Positions 1 through 13,200 of a stretch of 64,000 nucleotides of DNA are shown one piece after another; positions within the stretch are counted from its first letter, which is position 1; each line of letters starts with the position of its first letter. Source of the stretch: Erythroxylum novogranatense. Taxonomy: Eukaryota; Streptophyta; Magnoliopsida; Malpighiales; Erythroxylaceae. Under the pieces are notes generated by a model. The model saw only the letters and a program-made list of their open reading frames with translations, had not been told where the DNA came from and made no database searches. The DNA lies in assembly GCA_029891385.1 (NCBI GenBank), contig CM057233.1, positions 36,067,540-36,131,539 on the forward strand, read 5' to 3'. Position numbers and translations under genes: made by a program.

Positions 1-1440
1 CTTCCTTTTTTAAGAGACTTGCAACTTCACGGGACATACCTGGAAGATTAGCAATATCGATGAAATCTGAAATATTATCTTTGATATGACGTATCTCAGT
101 ATCCAATTTACGGACTTCTTTCAATATCTGGTGTTGAAGGTCTTCCATCTCTAGTAAGAAAATCTACTAAAATATTTTTGTCTGATTTAATAATTTCAAT
201 ATCAAAATCATATTCAGAAAGTAATATTTGCCATCGAATTAATCTCTTATATTCAGGTCTACTAGGGAGATTATTTTTAATAAATGCCTTGACATTTGTA
301 TTATCTGTTCTTAACAAAATATTTTGGAAGTAAAAGTAATAAATTTTTTATAGCTTTTTACTATCGCAAGTAATTCTTTTTCATTTATATGGTATCTACT
401 TTCAGTATTGGTAAACATACCGAACAATATCTACATAAACTTTCTCCTAGTTTTTCTTTATTTGTATCATAATCTATTTTCTTTAATATTCCACTCCAAT
501 AGAATTGAAGCATCGGTTTCTAATATTAAATCATCTTTTCACTTGGTAAATATAACTTTGGTAATATACAACATAATTCTTTTATCTTTTTACTTGGTTT
601 TCTAAATCAAGTGTAAAACTGAATATCTTATCTTTTTAGTAAATCTTGAAAAGGTTTTCTTAATTTTGTTAAATCTTTTATAAAATCAGAAGCATAAGTT
701 AAAACTCCTAAAAAGCTTTGTACTTGTTTTTTATCAATTAATTTATTAGGGAATTGAGAAATTTTTTCTACAATATGATTATGTAGTTCTATCCCTTGAC
801 CATCTACCTTCATGCCTAAAAACTCTACATGATTTTGTAAAATCTTTGATTTCTTTTTTGATAAGCCTAATCCATGCTTTGTACAAATATCAGCAAATTT
901 ATCTAACTGTTTTAAATGAGTATTCATATTATTAGATACAACTAAAATATCATCAACATAGACAAATATAAAATCATAATCTTTGAAAATATTATCCATT
1001 TTTCCTTGAAATATTTGGGAAGCATTTTTTAATCCAAAAGGCATAACAAGCCATTCATACTGTCCTTGAGGAGTAGAGAAAGCAGTATAACTAATGCTAT
1101 CAAGATGCATTTTTATCTGCCAAAATCCACTTTTACAGTCAAAATTTGGAAAAAAAAAATATTTCTTGTCCTATTTATCAAACTTTCTTTATTAGGAAGA
1201 AAGTATCCATCAAATATTGTGTTATCATTTAATTTTTTATAATTTATTACCATTCTAGCTTTTTCTCTAACTTGTTCCGCATGTTTTCTAACTATAAATG
1301 CAGGAGAACTATGAGGTGATTGGCTGGGCCTAATTAACCTAGCATCTAATAATTCTTTTATTTGTATATGGAATTCCTTCTGGTCTTCCTCATTATATCT
1401 CATTGGCTTTACTCTTATAATTTTAGTTTTGTCTATCATT
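1..1440 (-). pseudogene. Endogenous caulimovirid reverse transcriptase / RNase H remnant
   Basis: Broken copy of the polymerase part of a plant pararetrovirus (Caulimoviridae) fixed in the genome. Reading leftwards, 1439-1113 holds the N-terminal RT fingers (ELLDARLIRPSQSPHSSPAF, then an INYKKLN block). 1110-628 holds the RT core with the intact catalytic YVDDIL motif and a VMPFGLKNA block. 317-108 resembles the C-terminal RNase H part (LRTDNTNVKAF). A frameshift in an A-rich run near 1115-1150 separates the first two pieces, and the RNase H part is also broken from the RT. In an intact genome this lies downstream of the coat protein on the same strand, but here it points away from the movement/coat fragments at 1511-3430. 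The genus is not resolved (Florendovirus- or Petuvirus-like are possible). A Ty3/gypsy origin is less likely because of the adjacent coat and movement fragments. Confidence 0.8.
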
Positions 1441-1490
1441 TCTAGTTTAACATATATATGATTTTTATCCCAAAATTGTAAAGGGTTTTT

Positions 1491-1556
1491 AGTGTAACAT
1501 TGTTCTAGTTTTGATGTTTCCCGAGTGTAACATTGTTCTAGTTTTGATGTTACCCG
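1491..1556. repeat. 33-bp tandem duplication at the inversion junction
   Basis: Two adjacent 33-bp units (1491-1523 and 1524-1556) beginning AGTGTAACATTGTTCTAG differ at one base. They sit exactly between the oppositely oriented polymerase and movement/coat fragments of the pararetrovirus. Confidence 0.9.
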
Positions 1557-1996
1557 ATCGATTGTTGAGTCAAGCTGTCTTAACTATTCAAATTTTATTA
1601 AAATCCACTTTTCTAGAAAGAATAGATTCACCCATTAGAATGGCTATTATAGATGAACGAATGCAAAATTTAAACGATCAAGTTATAGGCATTATGAATG
1701 GAAATCTTGCTTATCAGAAAATTAAATTCAATACTCGATTAAAATTAGGCATACCTTTAAAATCTAAAAATTTAGAAGACATTATAACTATTGCATACAA
1801 ATTTTATAGAAACGATTTAATGATTCCAGGACAATATCCTTTTTCAATTACCTACCAAATTAGTTATCAATTACTCAGTGACTTACAAATACAAAATACA
1901 AAACTGCAACAAAATATTGAAACTGTGCTCCAAATGGTATCAAAGCTATCAAGGCCTAAATCTAGAGAAATAATTATAGAAAGACCATGGAAATAA
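1511..1996 (+). pseudogene. Caulimovirid movement-protein C-terminal fragment
   Basis: Open frame whose part from about 1595 on looks like the C-terminal half of a plant pararetrovirus movement protein, which opens plasmodesmata for cell-to-cell spread. Visible blocks are SPIRMAIIDERMQN, KFNTRLKLGIPLKSKN and PFSITYQISYQL, followed by a likely coiled coil (LQIQNTKLQQNIETVLQMV). The N-terminal half is missing. The first residues come from the 33-bp repeat at the junction and are probably not viral. The stop overlaps the next frame by 10 nt, as consecutive caulimovirid ORFs often do. The family call rests on the neighbouring coat and RT fragments; the sequence alone is weaker. Confidence 0.6.
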
Positions 1997-3429
1997 ATTC
2001 AGAAGAATACTCAGCTCCTATAAATGTTGAATCATTAGAAACAATAGAAAGAAATATTCAAAATCAATTAATAGATATTACACAAATGGTTCAAAAATTA
2101 ACTTTACAACCAGAAAAACAATTAAATAAAATAACCGATAAAGAAGAATTCATCTTAGACTTCAATTCTGATGAAGAATTATATGTAGACCAAGATCAAC
2201 GTGAAAGTAGCAAAGTTAAAAATGAACAACCATCTCTAAGAGCAAATAAAAGAAAATCAAATTATCCTTTAGTAGATACAGAATTTATAAGTAAACATGG
2301 TTATTTTCAAAGAGGTACAAAAATTCACAAATATCCTTCCGAATATGCACCTAAACATATAACAGTAGGTTCAAGTGATACACTAAACATAGATTGCGTT
2401 GCAAACAGTGAAGAGTTAACTCTAGATTGGGTAGATAAAATGCAATTAATATTACAAATAGATAGACCTTTTGGCGATATAACTAACAAAAATTCATTAT
2501 GGAATTTTATTACTTATAAAAGGAAAGGTATAGCTCATAATTTTTTACTTGAAAATGAAACAGGATTGAAAAATACTACAAAATATCAAGAAGCAAATAC
2601 AAATACATCAACTTTCTATGTTATAGCAGCAGAAAATTATAAAGAATTTACTAGAAAGAATATCTTATATCACAATGAAGAAACCAGAGAACAAGATAGA
2701 AAACAAGCTCTATGGCATTTAAATCATCTTCAAATATGTAATCCTGTTATTTAGAAAACTATATCTGTGAATTTCAAAATATTATTATGAATTATATAGA
2801 AATGAACAAGAAATGTGTTTACATGTTTTATACAAAATTACCATATCCTATAAACTTTAAAGTAGAGGAACAATTTCATAAATTAAAAATAAAAATAAAA
2901 TAGCAAACAATTTAGGTGGAGCTATAACAATTACAAGAAAATTATTCGCAGAACAATGTTTAGATGAAACATTTAGAAGAAAATTAAAACATACAAACAT
3001 TCGACAATGTTGTGCTACAAACCCAGAAGTACCACAACAATGGGGATGTGAAACAAAAACTAAATATAAAAAATCTAAATATTCCAAGTACAAACCTTAT
3101 AAATCTTATATATGGAAGAAATATCCAACTCATTATTATAAACAACGACCCTATAAACCGTATAGGAAACATTTCAGACGACGAAAATATAGACACTTTA
3201 AACCTAAAAAACAAGATTGTCCACAAAAGAAGAAAAATTGTAAATATTGGTTATGTAAAGAAGAAGGGCATTATGCTAACACATGACCAAAAAGAAAAAA
3301 TCCCAAATATACAGACAATCTTCATATATTACAATTGGCTATAGAAGAAGATCTAGAACATATCGAATCTGAATATAATACTGATTCTACAATCTCGAAA
3401 ATTTATCAATATGAATCTTATACGAAACA

Positions 3430-3430
<1 letters not shown>
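1987..3430 (+). pseudogene. Caulimovirid coat-protein remnant with broken zinc knuckle
   Basis: A 255-residue open frame (1987-2754) starts with an acidic, coiled-coil-like N-terminus and continues into a capsid-like core (LTLDWVDKMQLILQ, LWNFITYKRKGIAHNF). After a stop near 2752 the protein continues only through frame changes. It reaches a very basic Lys/Tyr/Arg tract (about 3080-3225) and a caulimovirid-type zinc knuckle (about 3238-3285, CKEEGHYANT) whose last cysteine position reads as a stop. The order core, basic tract, zinc knuckle is that of a pararetrovirus coat protein, which packages the viral genome. The copy is clearly non-functional. Confidence 0.75.

Positions 3431-3520
<90 letters not shown>
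3429..3520. repeat. Compound microsatellite (AAAT)n then (AT)n
   Basis: About eight AAAT units run into some 28 uninterrupted AT units. It separates the pararetrovirus remnant from the LINE remnant. Confidence 0.98.
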
Positions 3521-3523
<3 letters not shown>

Positions 3524-3530
3524 TTAAAGA

Positions 3531-6350
3531 TCCTTTAAATGTAGGAAACACTCATCATCTTCTCAAGACTATCAGTGATGCATTAGAAAATATCCAAATT
3601 GAGCTTCAGGTGAATCCCTCTTTAGAATCTCTTCTAATCAAAGAAAGGATAACTATGTGGCATTTTACTAAGGCTCCCTTATTTGATCGCTCACTTTTGA
3701 GACAAAGATCAAGATTGGTGACAAAAACACTGCCTAGTTTCATAAAGTTATGGTTTCTAAGAGGAGTAACAACAAGATTGTTTCCTTGCAACACAATAAT
3801 CAAAAGCTGGATACTTAATCCTCCTTGTTGCAAGGAGCTCATGACTACTTCTCTAAGTTAATGTACACTCCTATAAATGTTAATTCCTCTTGCACACTAT
3901 TGAGGAAATCATGACAAAGTGCATCACTCCGTAGGAAGCTAATTCTCTTTGCATACCTATCACCATACAAGACATTGAGAGTTCTTTAAAATCTCTCAAT
4001 CCCCACAAAGCTCCTGGAGCTGATGACTTTAATCCTTACTTCTTCCACAAGTCCTGGAATCTTACTAAGCATCTAGGCAACAATGTTGTTCTTGAATTCT
4101 TTAACAAAGGGAGGTTTTTATCAGAGATTAGCAACACCTTCATAACTCTCATTCCTAAGACTGGTGATTTATCTTCTTTCCCTATTTATTGATCTATATC
4201 TTGCTGCAACACTATGTACAAGATTATTGCAAAGATACTGGCCCAAAGACTGAAATTGGTTCTCCACAAATACATTGATGTGTCACAAAGGGCTTATATT
4301 CGAGGTAGGATCGTAGGGTATAACATATTACTATTTCAAGAATTGGTTAAAACTTGTGCCCAAATGAGGAGTAATAAGAATTGCCTGCTAAAAGTAGACT
4401 TGAAAAAAGCCTATGATAGTTGAATTGGAATTTCATTTTATACATTTTACATGCTTTGGAATTTCCTGATATATTTATACAATGGATCTCGCAGTGCATT
4501 TCTACAGCTTCCTTTAAAGTCCTGGTAAATGGACAACCTTATAAGTCTTTTAAGAGCTACAAAGGGATTCGCCAGGGCAATCCAATCTCACCCTATCTCT
4601 TTACTCTAGTAATGGAAGTGTTGAATAGGACTCTTAGCAGAATTGTGGAGAGAACTAGATATTTCATATTTCATTCTAGATGCAAGAAGATGAGGATCAC
4701 TAATTCTTGCTTTGTAGATGATCGAATTCTTTTATCCAAACAGGGTTTTGTCCTTGCACTCATAAAAACCTTAAAGATTTTTAAAAGGTTGTCATGTTCA
4801 AAGATTAATTTTCCAAAAGTAGTTACTTCTATCCAAGTCTGCTATGGCAAAAGAACATGTAGTCATCTTAATTACCAATTTTAGAATGCAATCACTTCCC
4901 ATTATATGCTTAGGTATTCCTAATTCCACTTCCAACTTATCCACCAAAGATTTTAGCATTCTTACGGATAAAATCAACAACAAGATTTCATCTGGGAGTG
5001 CCAAGATTCTTTTATGGCTAAGAGAGCTCAATTAATCAAATTTTTCATCAATTCCATTAATTTGTTCTGGGTTGTCCATGCTCCCTTTCCTAGGAAGATC
5101 ATTAAGATGATTGAGATGGCTTGTAGCAAATTTCTCTGAAGTAGAAATAATTTAGAGTTCAAAAGGGCCAAGATGCAATAACAAGAGGTGTGTATACCTA
5201 AGAACAACAAAGGACTTGGAATAATATCTCAAAGACTAATGGGCATAGTTATGTTAGCAAAGAGATTATGGAGATTCATGAAAGACAAGCAGGCTCTATG
5301 ATGTAAATGGGCGCATGAAGTTCACACAAAAATAGTGACATCTGGGGTTTTGAAATCATTCTTCTCTAAAAGCAATAATAAAAACCAAAAGCTCATTAAG
5401 GAAGGAGTTTATTCACCTGATTGGAGATGGAAATTCATCTAAATTCTGGTATGACAATTGGTCATCATGTGGTCCTCTACAATGCTTACAAGAGATGGAA
5501 ATTCTCAAGCCAGTCATCAGGTTGGATTCAACTGTTGAAGAGGCTTTAGTTAACAAACAACTTTTTAATCTCTACTCTATTTCAGGCTCTATCATCACTG
5601 GAATTATTGGAACTCAGTTGAATGATGAAGAGGACAGAATCATTTGGAACACACCAACATGGGATTTTCACAGACAAGTCTTGTAGGAAATTTTTTCAGA
5701 GACAATTCAATTACATATCCTAGACTCAATTGGTATGGCACAAAGAGTGTCATCCTCGAGTATCCTTCATGTTATGGCTAGCTATGAAAGACATTACAAT
5801 CTCTAGATAAACTGAGACTTTTAATATCCCAAACAAATGCTCTTTGTGCATGAGTGATGAAGCAATCACCTATTTTTTAATGTCAGTTTGTTTCTAATAC
5901 ATAGAAATTGTGGCTACAAAAGTGTTACATTCAACAAGCTCCAACTGATTGGAATTCCATCAGAAGGTGTACTACTATTGTTCATTCCAACAACACTATG
6001 AAGTGGTGTTTCAGCTTGGCTAAGAAATTTCTAGTTAAAAATATCTACGAAGAAAAGGATTCTTGCATTTTCTAGGATAAAAGTTCTATCTTCATAACAA
6101 TTCAACAATAGAACTCTTCAGCAAATTAGAAACTTCATTAGCCTACACAATGTCAATTGTCAAGATTTAGATTACTACAACAGAATATGGAATGTGTGAG
6201 CCAACTATAGTTCTAATCTGTATGAGGTTGTAATCGAGATTGTGTTTTAGATCATATTCTAATTGTAGACTCATGTAGTTCTCTTTGTAGCATGTGTACA
6301 TTTTGCTTATGCCTTTTATGGCTTAATTTATTACCTTTTTCTCAAAAGAA
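3531..6350 (+). mobile_element. Decayed non-LTR (LINE, plant L1-type) retrotransposon
   Basis: ORF2 remnant with many stops and frameshifts. The endonuclease-RT linker is seen at 3610-3800 (LLRQRSRL). RT follows in pieces: a finger block with TLIPKTGD near 4140; 4214-4423 with AYIRGRIVGYNILLFQEL and the motif A aspartate in LKVDLKKAYDS; and 4420-4884 with KGIRQGNPISPYLFTLVME and a motif C reading FVDDR, where active elements usually have FADD. A zf-RVT-like block (CSLCMSDEAITYF) lies near 5840-5880. The 5' part, including the endonuclease, is absent, as expected for 5'-truncated LINE copies. The 3' limit is set by loss of similarity near a T/A-rich tail. Confidence 0.85.
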
Positions 6351-7245
6351 AATCTATCCCATTAAAGACCGACCAGGACATGAAGTGAGGAGAAAATCCC
6401 TCCACAATAGCGAAAACAGTACTGAAAGCCGACAGTATCACAGCAAAGTCACCAAATGGTCAAAGGGGAAGCCTCAACCCTAAACGGGAAATAGAGAGAG
6501 CTCCACTAAAAGAGACACGTCCTAATTTAAAAAATGTGTGCATAACAAAAGAATACAAATGAACATCAAAACAAAGCAACATCTTGGTAAAATATTTGAA
6601 GGCTTTGTAGCCCAATATACGTTGATGATTAGCACAAATAAGAATTGTTTGCCTGCAATTAAGAATATGATAACATTCCTGAATAAACTGTCCACAAATT
6701 ATGAAATCATAGGAATGAGTTGAGTGAAAAGAACACTAATCGGTACATTTAGCTTTCTCATTAATGGATAACCGGATGGGCGAAAACTCAACATTACAAT
6801 AATTACAAACCTTGTACCTGGAAAATGTAATCTCAGAATAACGATCTGTGAAGAACATTGTCCGAAGAGATCAGCAATTCAAACTTCATCACAACTTCAC
6901 TACAATCACCAAGGTAACGACCAGTTTTTTTTCCAATTTGAAACAGAAAAAGAATAATCTATAAAAGATGACCTTCATCTTTGTTCTATGCTCTATCATA
7001 CTTTTCAAACCAAAAACCCTTTTCACTGTTCTAAACATGTGCTTTCTCCACCAAAATCCAGTACAATACGCAAATTGATGCAAAGGAAGATGCACCACAT
7101 CCAGCTTTCTACATGAACCACGTAACTTTATACAAGAAAAGGCAGTATTAACTGACTTGCGCCATTTCAAATATCTTCAAAATGATTTACAGATTGGTGT
7201 ATTCGATGAGCCTTGAACACATCCATGACAAAATATGATACAGGT
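6351..7245. other. Region between LINE and the SCD1 stop (includes SCD1 3' UTR)
   Basis: Moderately AT-rich sequence with only short spurious frames. The part nearest 7245 must hold the SCD1 3' untranslated region on the minus strand. I could not place its polyadenylation site, and I see no other gene or element. Confidence 0.5.
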
Positions 7246-10200
7246 TTATATGTTGATTGTTGCTTCCCACAGCCTCAAAACACCATTTCGGCCACCACTG
7301 CAAATCCTTTTCCTTTCAAGATCAGATGTCACACATCTCACCTGGCAACCAAAATGTAAGGCCATGAAAAATAATTGCAGGAAAATTCAGGTAAGCTATG
7401 TGCTAATTTTATAATGGGAAGGGAAGGCGTAGATGAAGCTTTAGGGAAGCACAATAAAAAAGTCTAAGCAGTCTAGTGGTGGCTACGCCCAACATAATAA
7501 AAAAAATCTTCTGCACTCAAATCTTCTTGTTGGGCAGAACCGTACCCTCTATCGTATAACTCAAACTCATCAATGGCTGTCAAGTAAACTCTACAAGTGA
7601 AGGAAGAATGCCAAGCAAGTACGAAAGCTTGACTAAACAAAGAAGAGTCCAAACTTGAGAATTTGAACTGTCTATAATGACATCAGTGAACCAGTTCAAT
7701 TCTACCATTCAACTTTATGTTTTCCTTGTCAACATTAGGGCAAAATCTTTTCAGATTTTTCTTTGCTCATCTGTTTGAAGTTTCAGTACACGACTGGGAT
7801 TTATCTAGCCTGCTGGTTTTTGCTTAGTGCAGAAAGTTTCCCGCCCAAAAATAACACAAGAAAATGAACAGAAACAAAAAGTTCCTTAAAAATGCATTTA
7901 TGTTAAAGGGACAAATTGGTGGTCATCCTTAATAATAAGTGTGAAGAAGAGAAGTGAATAAGGTCATAAATCATTCATTAACTGCTGTCAGTACCCCCTT
8001 GTAATAACCATTGCATGTATGTATACGAAGAATTATTCACACTTCCTATCCTTCACACAATCTAACATCCAATATGTAGGATTTGGAAAGATTCAAAAGT
8101 ACGCAGCTTTATCCGACCCACATAAATATATATATATATAATAAAATAAAAAATTAATTAAAAATATATATTAAAATAATAAAGTAATGATAAAAATAAC
8201 AATAAACATAAGCATAAGCATAAAAGATTGTAGTAGTAGTAATAGTAGTAATAATAATAATAAATAAAAATGTAAAAATAAGAAATACAATAAATAATAC
8301 AATAAAAGCAATAAAATGTTCACACCTCAATAACCCTAAAAAACTATGCATCAGCCATATTTCCAGCACATGCAAATTTCTCTTTTGCAAGTAATTAAGA
8401 TCAAAAGCAGTTGCTGAGCAAAAACATAATTATCAAGCTCTAACATTTAGAGATCCAAGTCACCAAGTCCTATGCAGAAGTTTCTTTGTCTTGTAACACA
8501 CTTTTAACAAATCTAAAAGGTTCATTAAGTGTCAGAGGACGTCTATGGGGCCCAAAGCTATAAGCAAAGGGAGTACCAAAAGCCAGTCAAAGAAAACAGT
8601 ATTATTTAAAACTAAACAAACAGAAGAAGGTAACAATAAGTAGCTTCCTATCAACACAAAAGAAAAAGATTAATACCATAGCAACCGTCTTTTGGGGTGT
8701 TCTGTAAAGCTGCCACCCAGCCATTCTTGATCCAGTGGTAGAGAAGCTACCATGTCTTTCCTGAGGTCGATGGAATAGAGACATGGAATTGTCAGCTGCT
8801 CCAATTCCCAACCAGTGGTCCCCAGCATTGATAGATAAAATAGCAGCAGAATGAATAGTTACATTCTTCACACATCGAATACCTCCTGCATGCATCACAT
8901 GATTAATGGTATAGTATAAACAAATGGGAAGAGAGGGAGAAACAGTAACTAGAAAAGTAAAAATAAAATCCAACCACTTGATTTTCTTGCCACATAATAC
9001 ACTGTCCGTAATCAATGTAGAAATGAAATCTTTGAGCAAATTAAAGAAGCAAGAAAAGTAAAAAGGATAGTACTTGAACGACTGTTTTGGTTACCATTAT
9101 GGTTGTATCTACACTAAAAGTGAATATTTACTGTACCATTGTCAACTCAGTAAAATGAACTAAACCATTATGTGTACATAAAAAGAAAGCAAGTAGGAAT
9201 GAAACCACATCTTACTCACTTAAAGGTTGAAGTGATATCGTCATGCAAACTTGCAAAGATACAGCCATAAGAGTGACAAAGAGGAGTTAAAAAGATACAG
9301 AAACAGGGAATTGTTTCACCATATTTTTTCCACCAGAAACTATTAACACCAAATATTGCATAACAATCACCAGCTCCCCATGATGTAGATTCAAGTCAAG
9401 ATTGGCTCCCAACAAAAGGAGCATAGGCATTCCAAAAAAATGAAAAAGAACATCCATTTAAAATTTTCACCATCTGCACCTCCCTCCCCCCTTTCTCCCA
9501 TCCTTCTCTCAACCTACCAGACTGAGCTCCTTTTGATTTCCAAATGGATCTACTTTACACATACTACTCTCTTTCAGCAAACAACAGCAAATTTGCAGCT
9601 GGTACTGCAGAAAGTCTAGGAATGAGACAGATGAACCATGGTACAGACAATTAGGGTTGGCATTTTCATATGAAACCCAAATTGGACAAAAACGAGACCT
9701 TCACTGACTAATGCAATTAACCCTTTTCATGACACCAACAAAAGCAACTTAAATGGAAAAATTGAAAAAGCTCTTTCATGGTGATGATCATTCCATGGAA
9801 ATGTATTAGAGGCACCATCAACATATCATTCTAATAAAACCACCAAATATAACTCAGCAAAAGCAGGCGTTCAATGCCACAGATCAGGAAAAGATATAAA
9901 TTAGCCAATATATTAACTGCATAGTTCTTCTCTTACCCTCCTCATTTTCCCAGAAGCGAAGCAGCCCATCAGTGGAACCTGAAAATGATAACAATATTTC
10001 AATACTTCTCAACAGTTCTTTGACACCAAACTACCCCTTCCATTAAGACGCAATGAATTCCCCCACAACCTAAAAGCAGTTAACAAATGAGTAGAGGACT
10101 GCTGCCTACCAGTAATTATCCCTCCGTCTGCTGCAGAATAGTCTACACACAGTACTGGACCAGCATGACAGGCTAGAACAGCATCACAAGTTCCTCGAGA

Positions 10201-13200
10201 TACAGACCAAACTCTTGCTGTCCAATCATCACTACCGGTAATCATAGTGTCTCCAACCATTCTAATAGACCTGCATCACAAATAAATATATTTGTTGATG
10301 AACAACTACAACTGAGTCCCAGAAGAAAAGGATAACAATATGCCTTGTTAACTCACCGAATCCATTTTGTGTGACCTAAGAGCTTATGCATCTGCCTACC
10401 AGCACGGATGTCCCAGATGTTTGCAACCCTGTTTATGCAAGTGTTCAATACGTTAGTTAAAAGTGGCAGGATAAATATTTGAATATTTGTCCCATTGGAG
10501 ACCCAATTTGAAGTTTCAAACTACTTACGCATCTCTACCAGCAGCAGCCAGGATTCCAGAGGAATCATCATATTCCATGCATAGTACTGCACTAGAGCAC
10601 CGGCCAACTGTTGCTACACAGGTATCAGTTCTAACATCCCACATTTTAACAGTCCCATCATGGGCAGAAGTAAGAACACGCTCTCCTGACAGCATACGGA
10701 CACAGCTGACCTATATGATTAAATAGCATAAATTACAAGTAGTTTCAAACATCTACCAGATGTTTCCTATGCGCTTTGACAAAGCTTGATAGTGTGCAAA
10801 CATATGCACAACCACAAAGAGAATAATTCAAATAAAGCAACAAGAAGGAAAAGTGAAACACGAAAGAGAGAGGAAATCCTAACAACAATTGGGAATATAC
10901 AATTTTACATACTTAGCAGTAGGAGCAATTCAAGAAAATTCTGCAACAATTATACAAGCAATTGGGTTGCTACACAGAAAATTAGAAAATTTTCTTATAA
11001 CTAAGACATTGAATTATACAAGCAACTGGGTTACTACACAGAAAATTAGAAAATTTTCTTGTAACTAAGACATTGAACCAGCATTGCATGCACCTCCACA
11101 ACACTTAAATAAGTGGGCTCTTCACTTAACCCTTAAGTGAAAGAAGAAACATAAATAAACACTTAAAAGCACCTATCTGAGAGATGGATCTGGGCCACTT
11201 TTCATTTCTAAATCCAAGTAGCATAAGCTCTCTCGAACTATAACAAAAGATTTAGGAAATGGAAACAATAAGAAAACCTGTGCTTCATGTCCCTTTAGCT
11301 CTTCTAGGAGTTGGGTTGTTTGCTTGTCCCAAACAATAACAGACTGATCATCAGATCCAGAAACTACCTTCCCACGGTCTGAACTTATGGAACGAACAGT
11401 TCTGCACAGACAGCAACACAATAAAATACGAGACATCAAAAGGGGTTTCAGTAAGGAGGCATAACCATCAACTGCCTTTGACATCAGCAAATATGTAATA
11501 GAAAATATATAAGCTTTTACATACCTAGAGTGTCCCTTTAAAGTTGCCCGAAGTTCAGAACCGCGCATACTAGGATCCCAGATCTTGACCTGCCTCCAAT
11601 CACTAAATATTAATTATTTTGTAAACAAACAGAATTGCTGTAATGTTTTGAACTTTCCCAATATGTATGACTTATTAGTCCCAGCATATAACCATAGCAA
11701 GGATATGAGATAAAGTGAAAATAAGCAGCCCAAAATGGGTGATTGGTGATTAAACAAGTCTGGTATTAATCATCGATGTAAAAGGGCCATTAATTCAATG
11801 TTCTAAGAAATCCTTGAAAGATAACATAAAGCATGGACCTGACATCAAACTTTGAAAATTGACACTTTCTTGAAGTACCATACTAAGTTATACAGAACAA
11901 TTAAACAAGTAACATTACCATGCAGTCCGTGCCGCCACTAATAAAGAATCCTGCATCTTCACGATCACCCACTAGATCCCATACCTCCCTTCTAGTTACA
12001 CAATGTAAAGCAGTAACTGCACCACTGTGACCCCTAAGTATGCGAACATTTGTTTGAAGTTTCTTTTGCCCAGAGGCAGACAAATCTTGTTTATGAGCCA
12101 GCCCATCAGAAGTCCACTTACGGACACGACCAAAAGAATTTGCTTTTGATGAGTCTCTACTAAACATGCTTTGAACCCAGCTCCTACCAATACCAGAAGC
12201 CTCAGCAGGTTGCTGACCCTCATCCTTAGCATCTTTTGGACGAGGGGATGACAATCCATGAGATGAAATTGATTGCGGCTTCACAGCTGCAATTCCCCAG
12301 TAACCAATACGAAGTTGCTGAACGTGTGATAAAAATCCTCGAAGTTTTATCTGAAACATCAACCAAAGAAAATTTCAGTTGAATATAATCTCAAGAAGAG
12401 GAAAAAGAATAGAAAGAAATAAGAAGAATAGAGGAAATCTAGTGGATTAGTCAATTCTTGTTGGCCTCATGAAAGTGGAAGCATAGTTACAAAGATTTCT
12501 GAAAAGATATGTTAAAAAATTATTTACAGTGTCCCATGTCTTAGATTTAAACAACCTATTTAGCAACCGCTAGTCCACTGAAGTGCTTTCATGATTGCAG
12601 GCAAAACATAGAATAAACAAAAGTATAATGTACTGTTCCATTATTTCAAAAAGTAAGCGAATATGAAACATCAAACAATCATAGCTGAATTAACAAATGA
12701 TTCAAAACTTATACATGCGAACTAAGCACATGCAATTAGCACGCAGAGGTCATTAAATTATATGTGACGTACAACTTCACACATTTAAGCCACTAAAACA
12801 GCCAGGAAAATGGAATAAAATGTGGATTGTAACTGACAAAATATTACAGAATTCAACTTACAAGTTGCTTGTATCCAATATTGTTCTTCTCAGCTATTGT
12901 TTCTATCATGTACCATGCATCAGTATCAGGCAGTCCCAGGCCAGCCTTGACAATCAAGCAACATAAGATAGAAACAGGTAAGTTAAGCTCAATGGTAAAC
13001 AAAAAGGTGAGATAAAAGATGACACCACCATGTGTGATGCAACCAGGATCAATTGTGCTGTCACTAAAGCTGCATAGTTTGCTGACCTGACAAAGGAATT
13101 CATATACAAAGTAGGTTAGCTATCTCCTAGTAAACATTTGTATACTGCACTGCATTGCAGTAAGTTCATATCTAGCAATTGACGTTAGACAAAACCTTCA

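Noticed and set aside
6889..7170. 93-residue minus-strand frame below the SCD1 stop
   Set aside because: Lies within the presumed 3' UTR, has no recognisable domain, and its composition is that of non-coding DNA.
8602..9039. 145-residue minus-strand frame taken as a complete gene
   Set aside because: Only 8885-8677 is coding (SCD1 exon 29); both ends of the frame are intron read-through.
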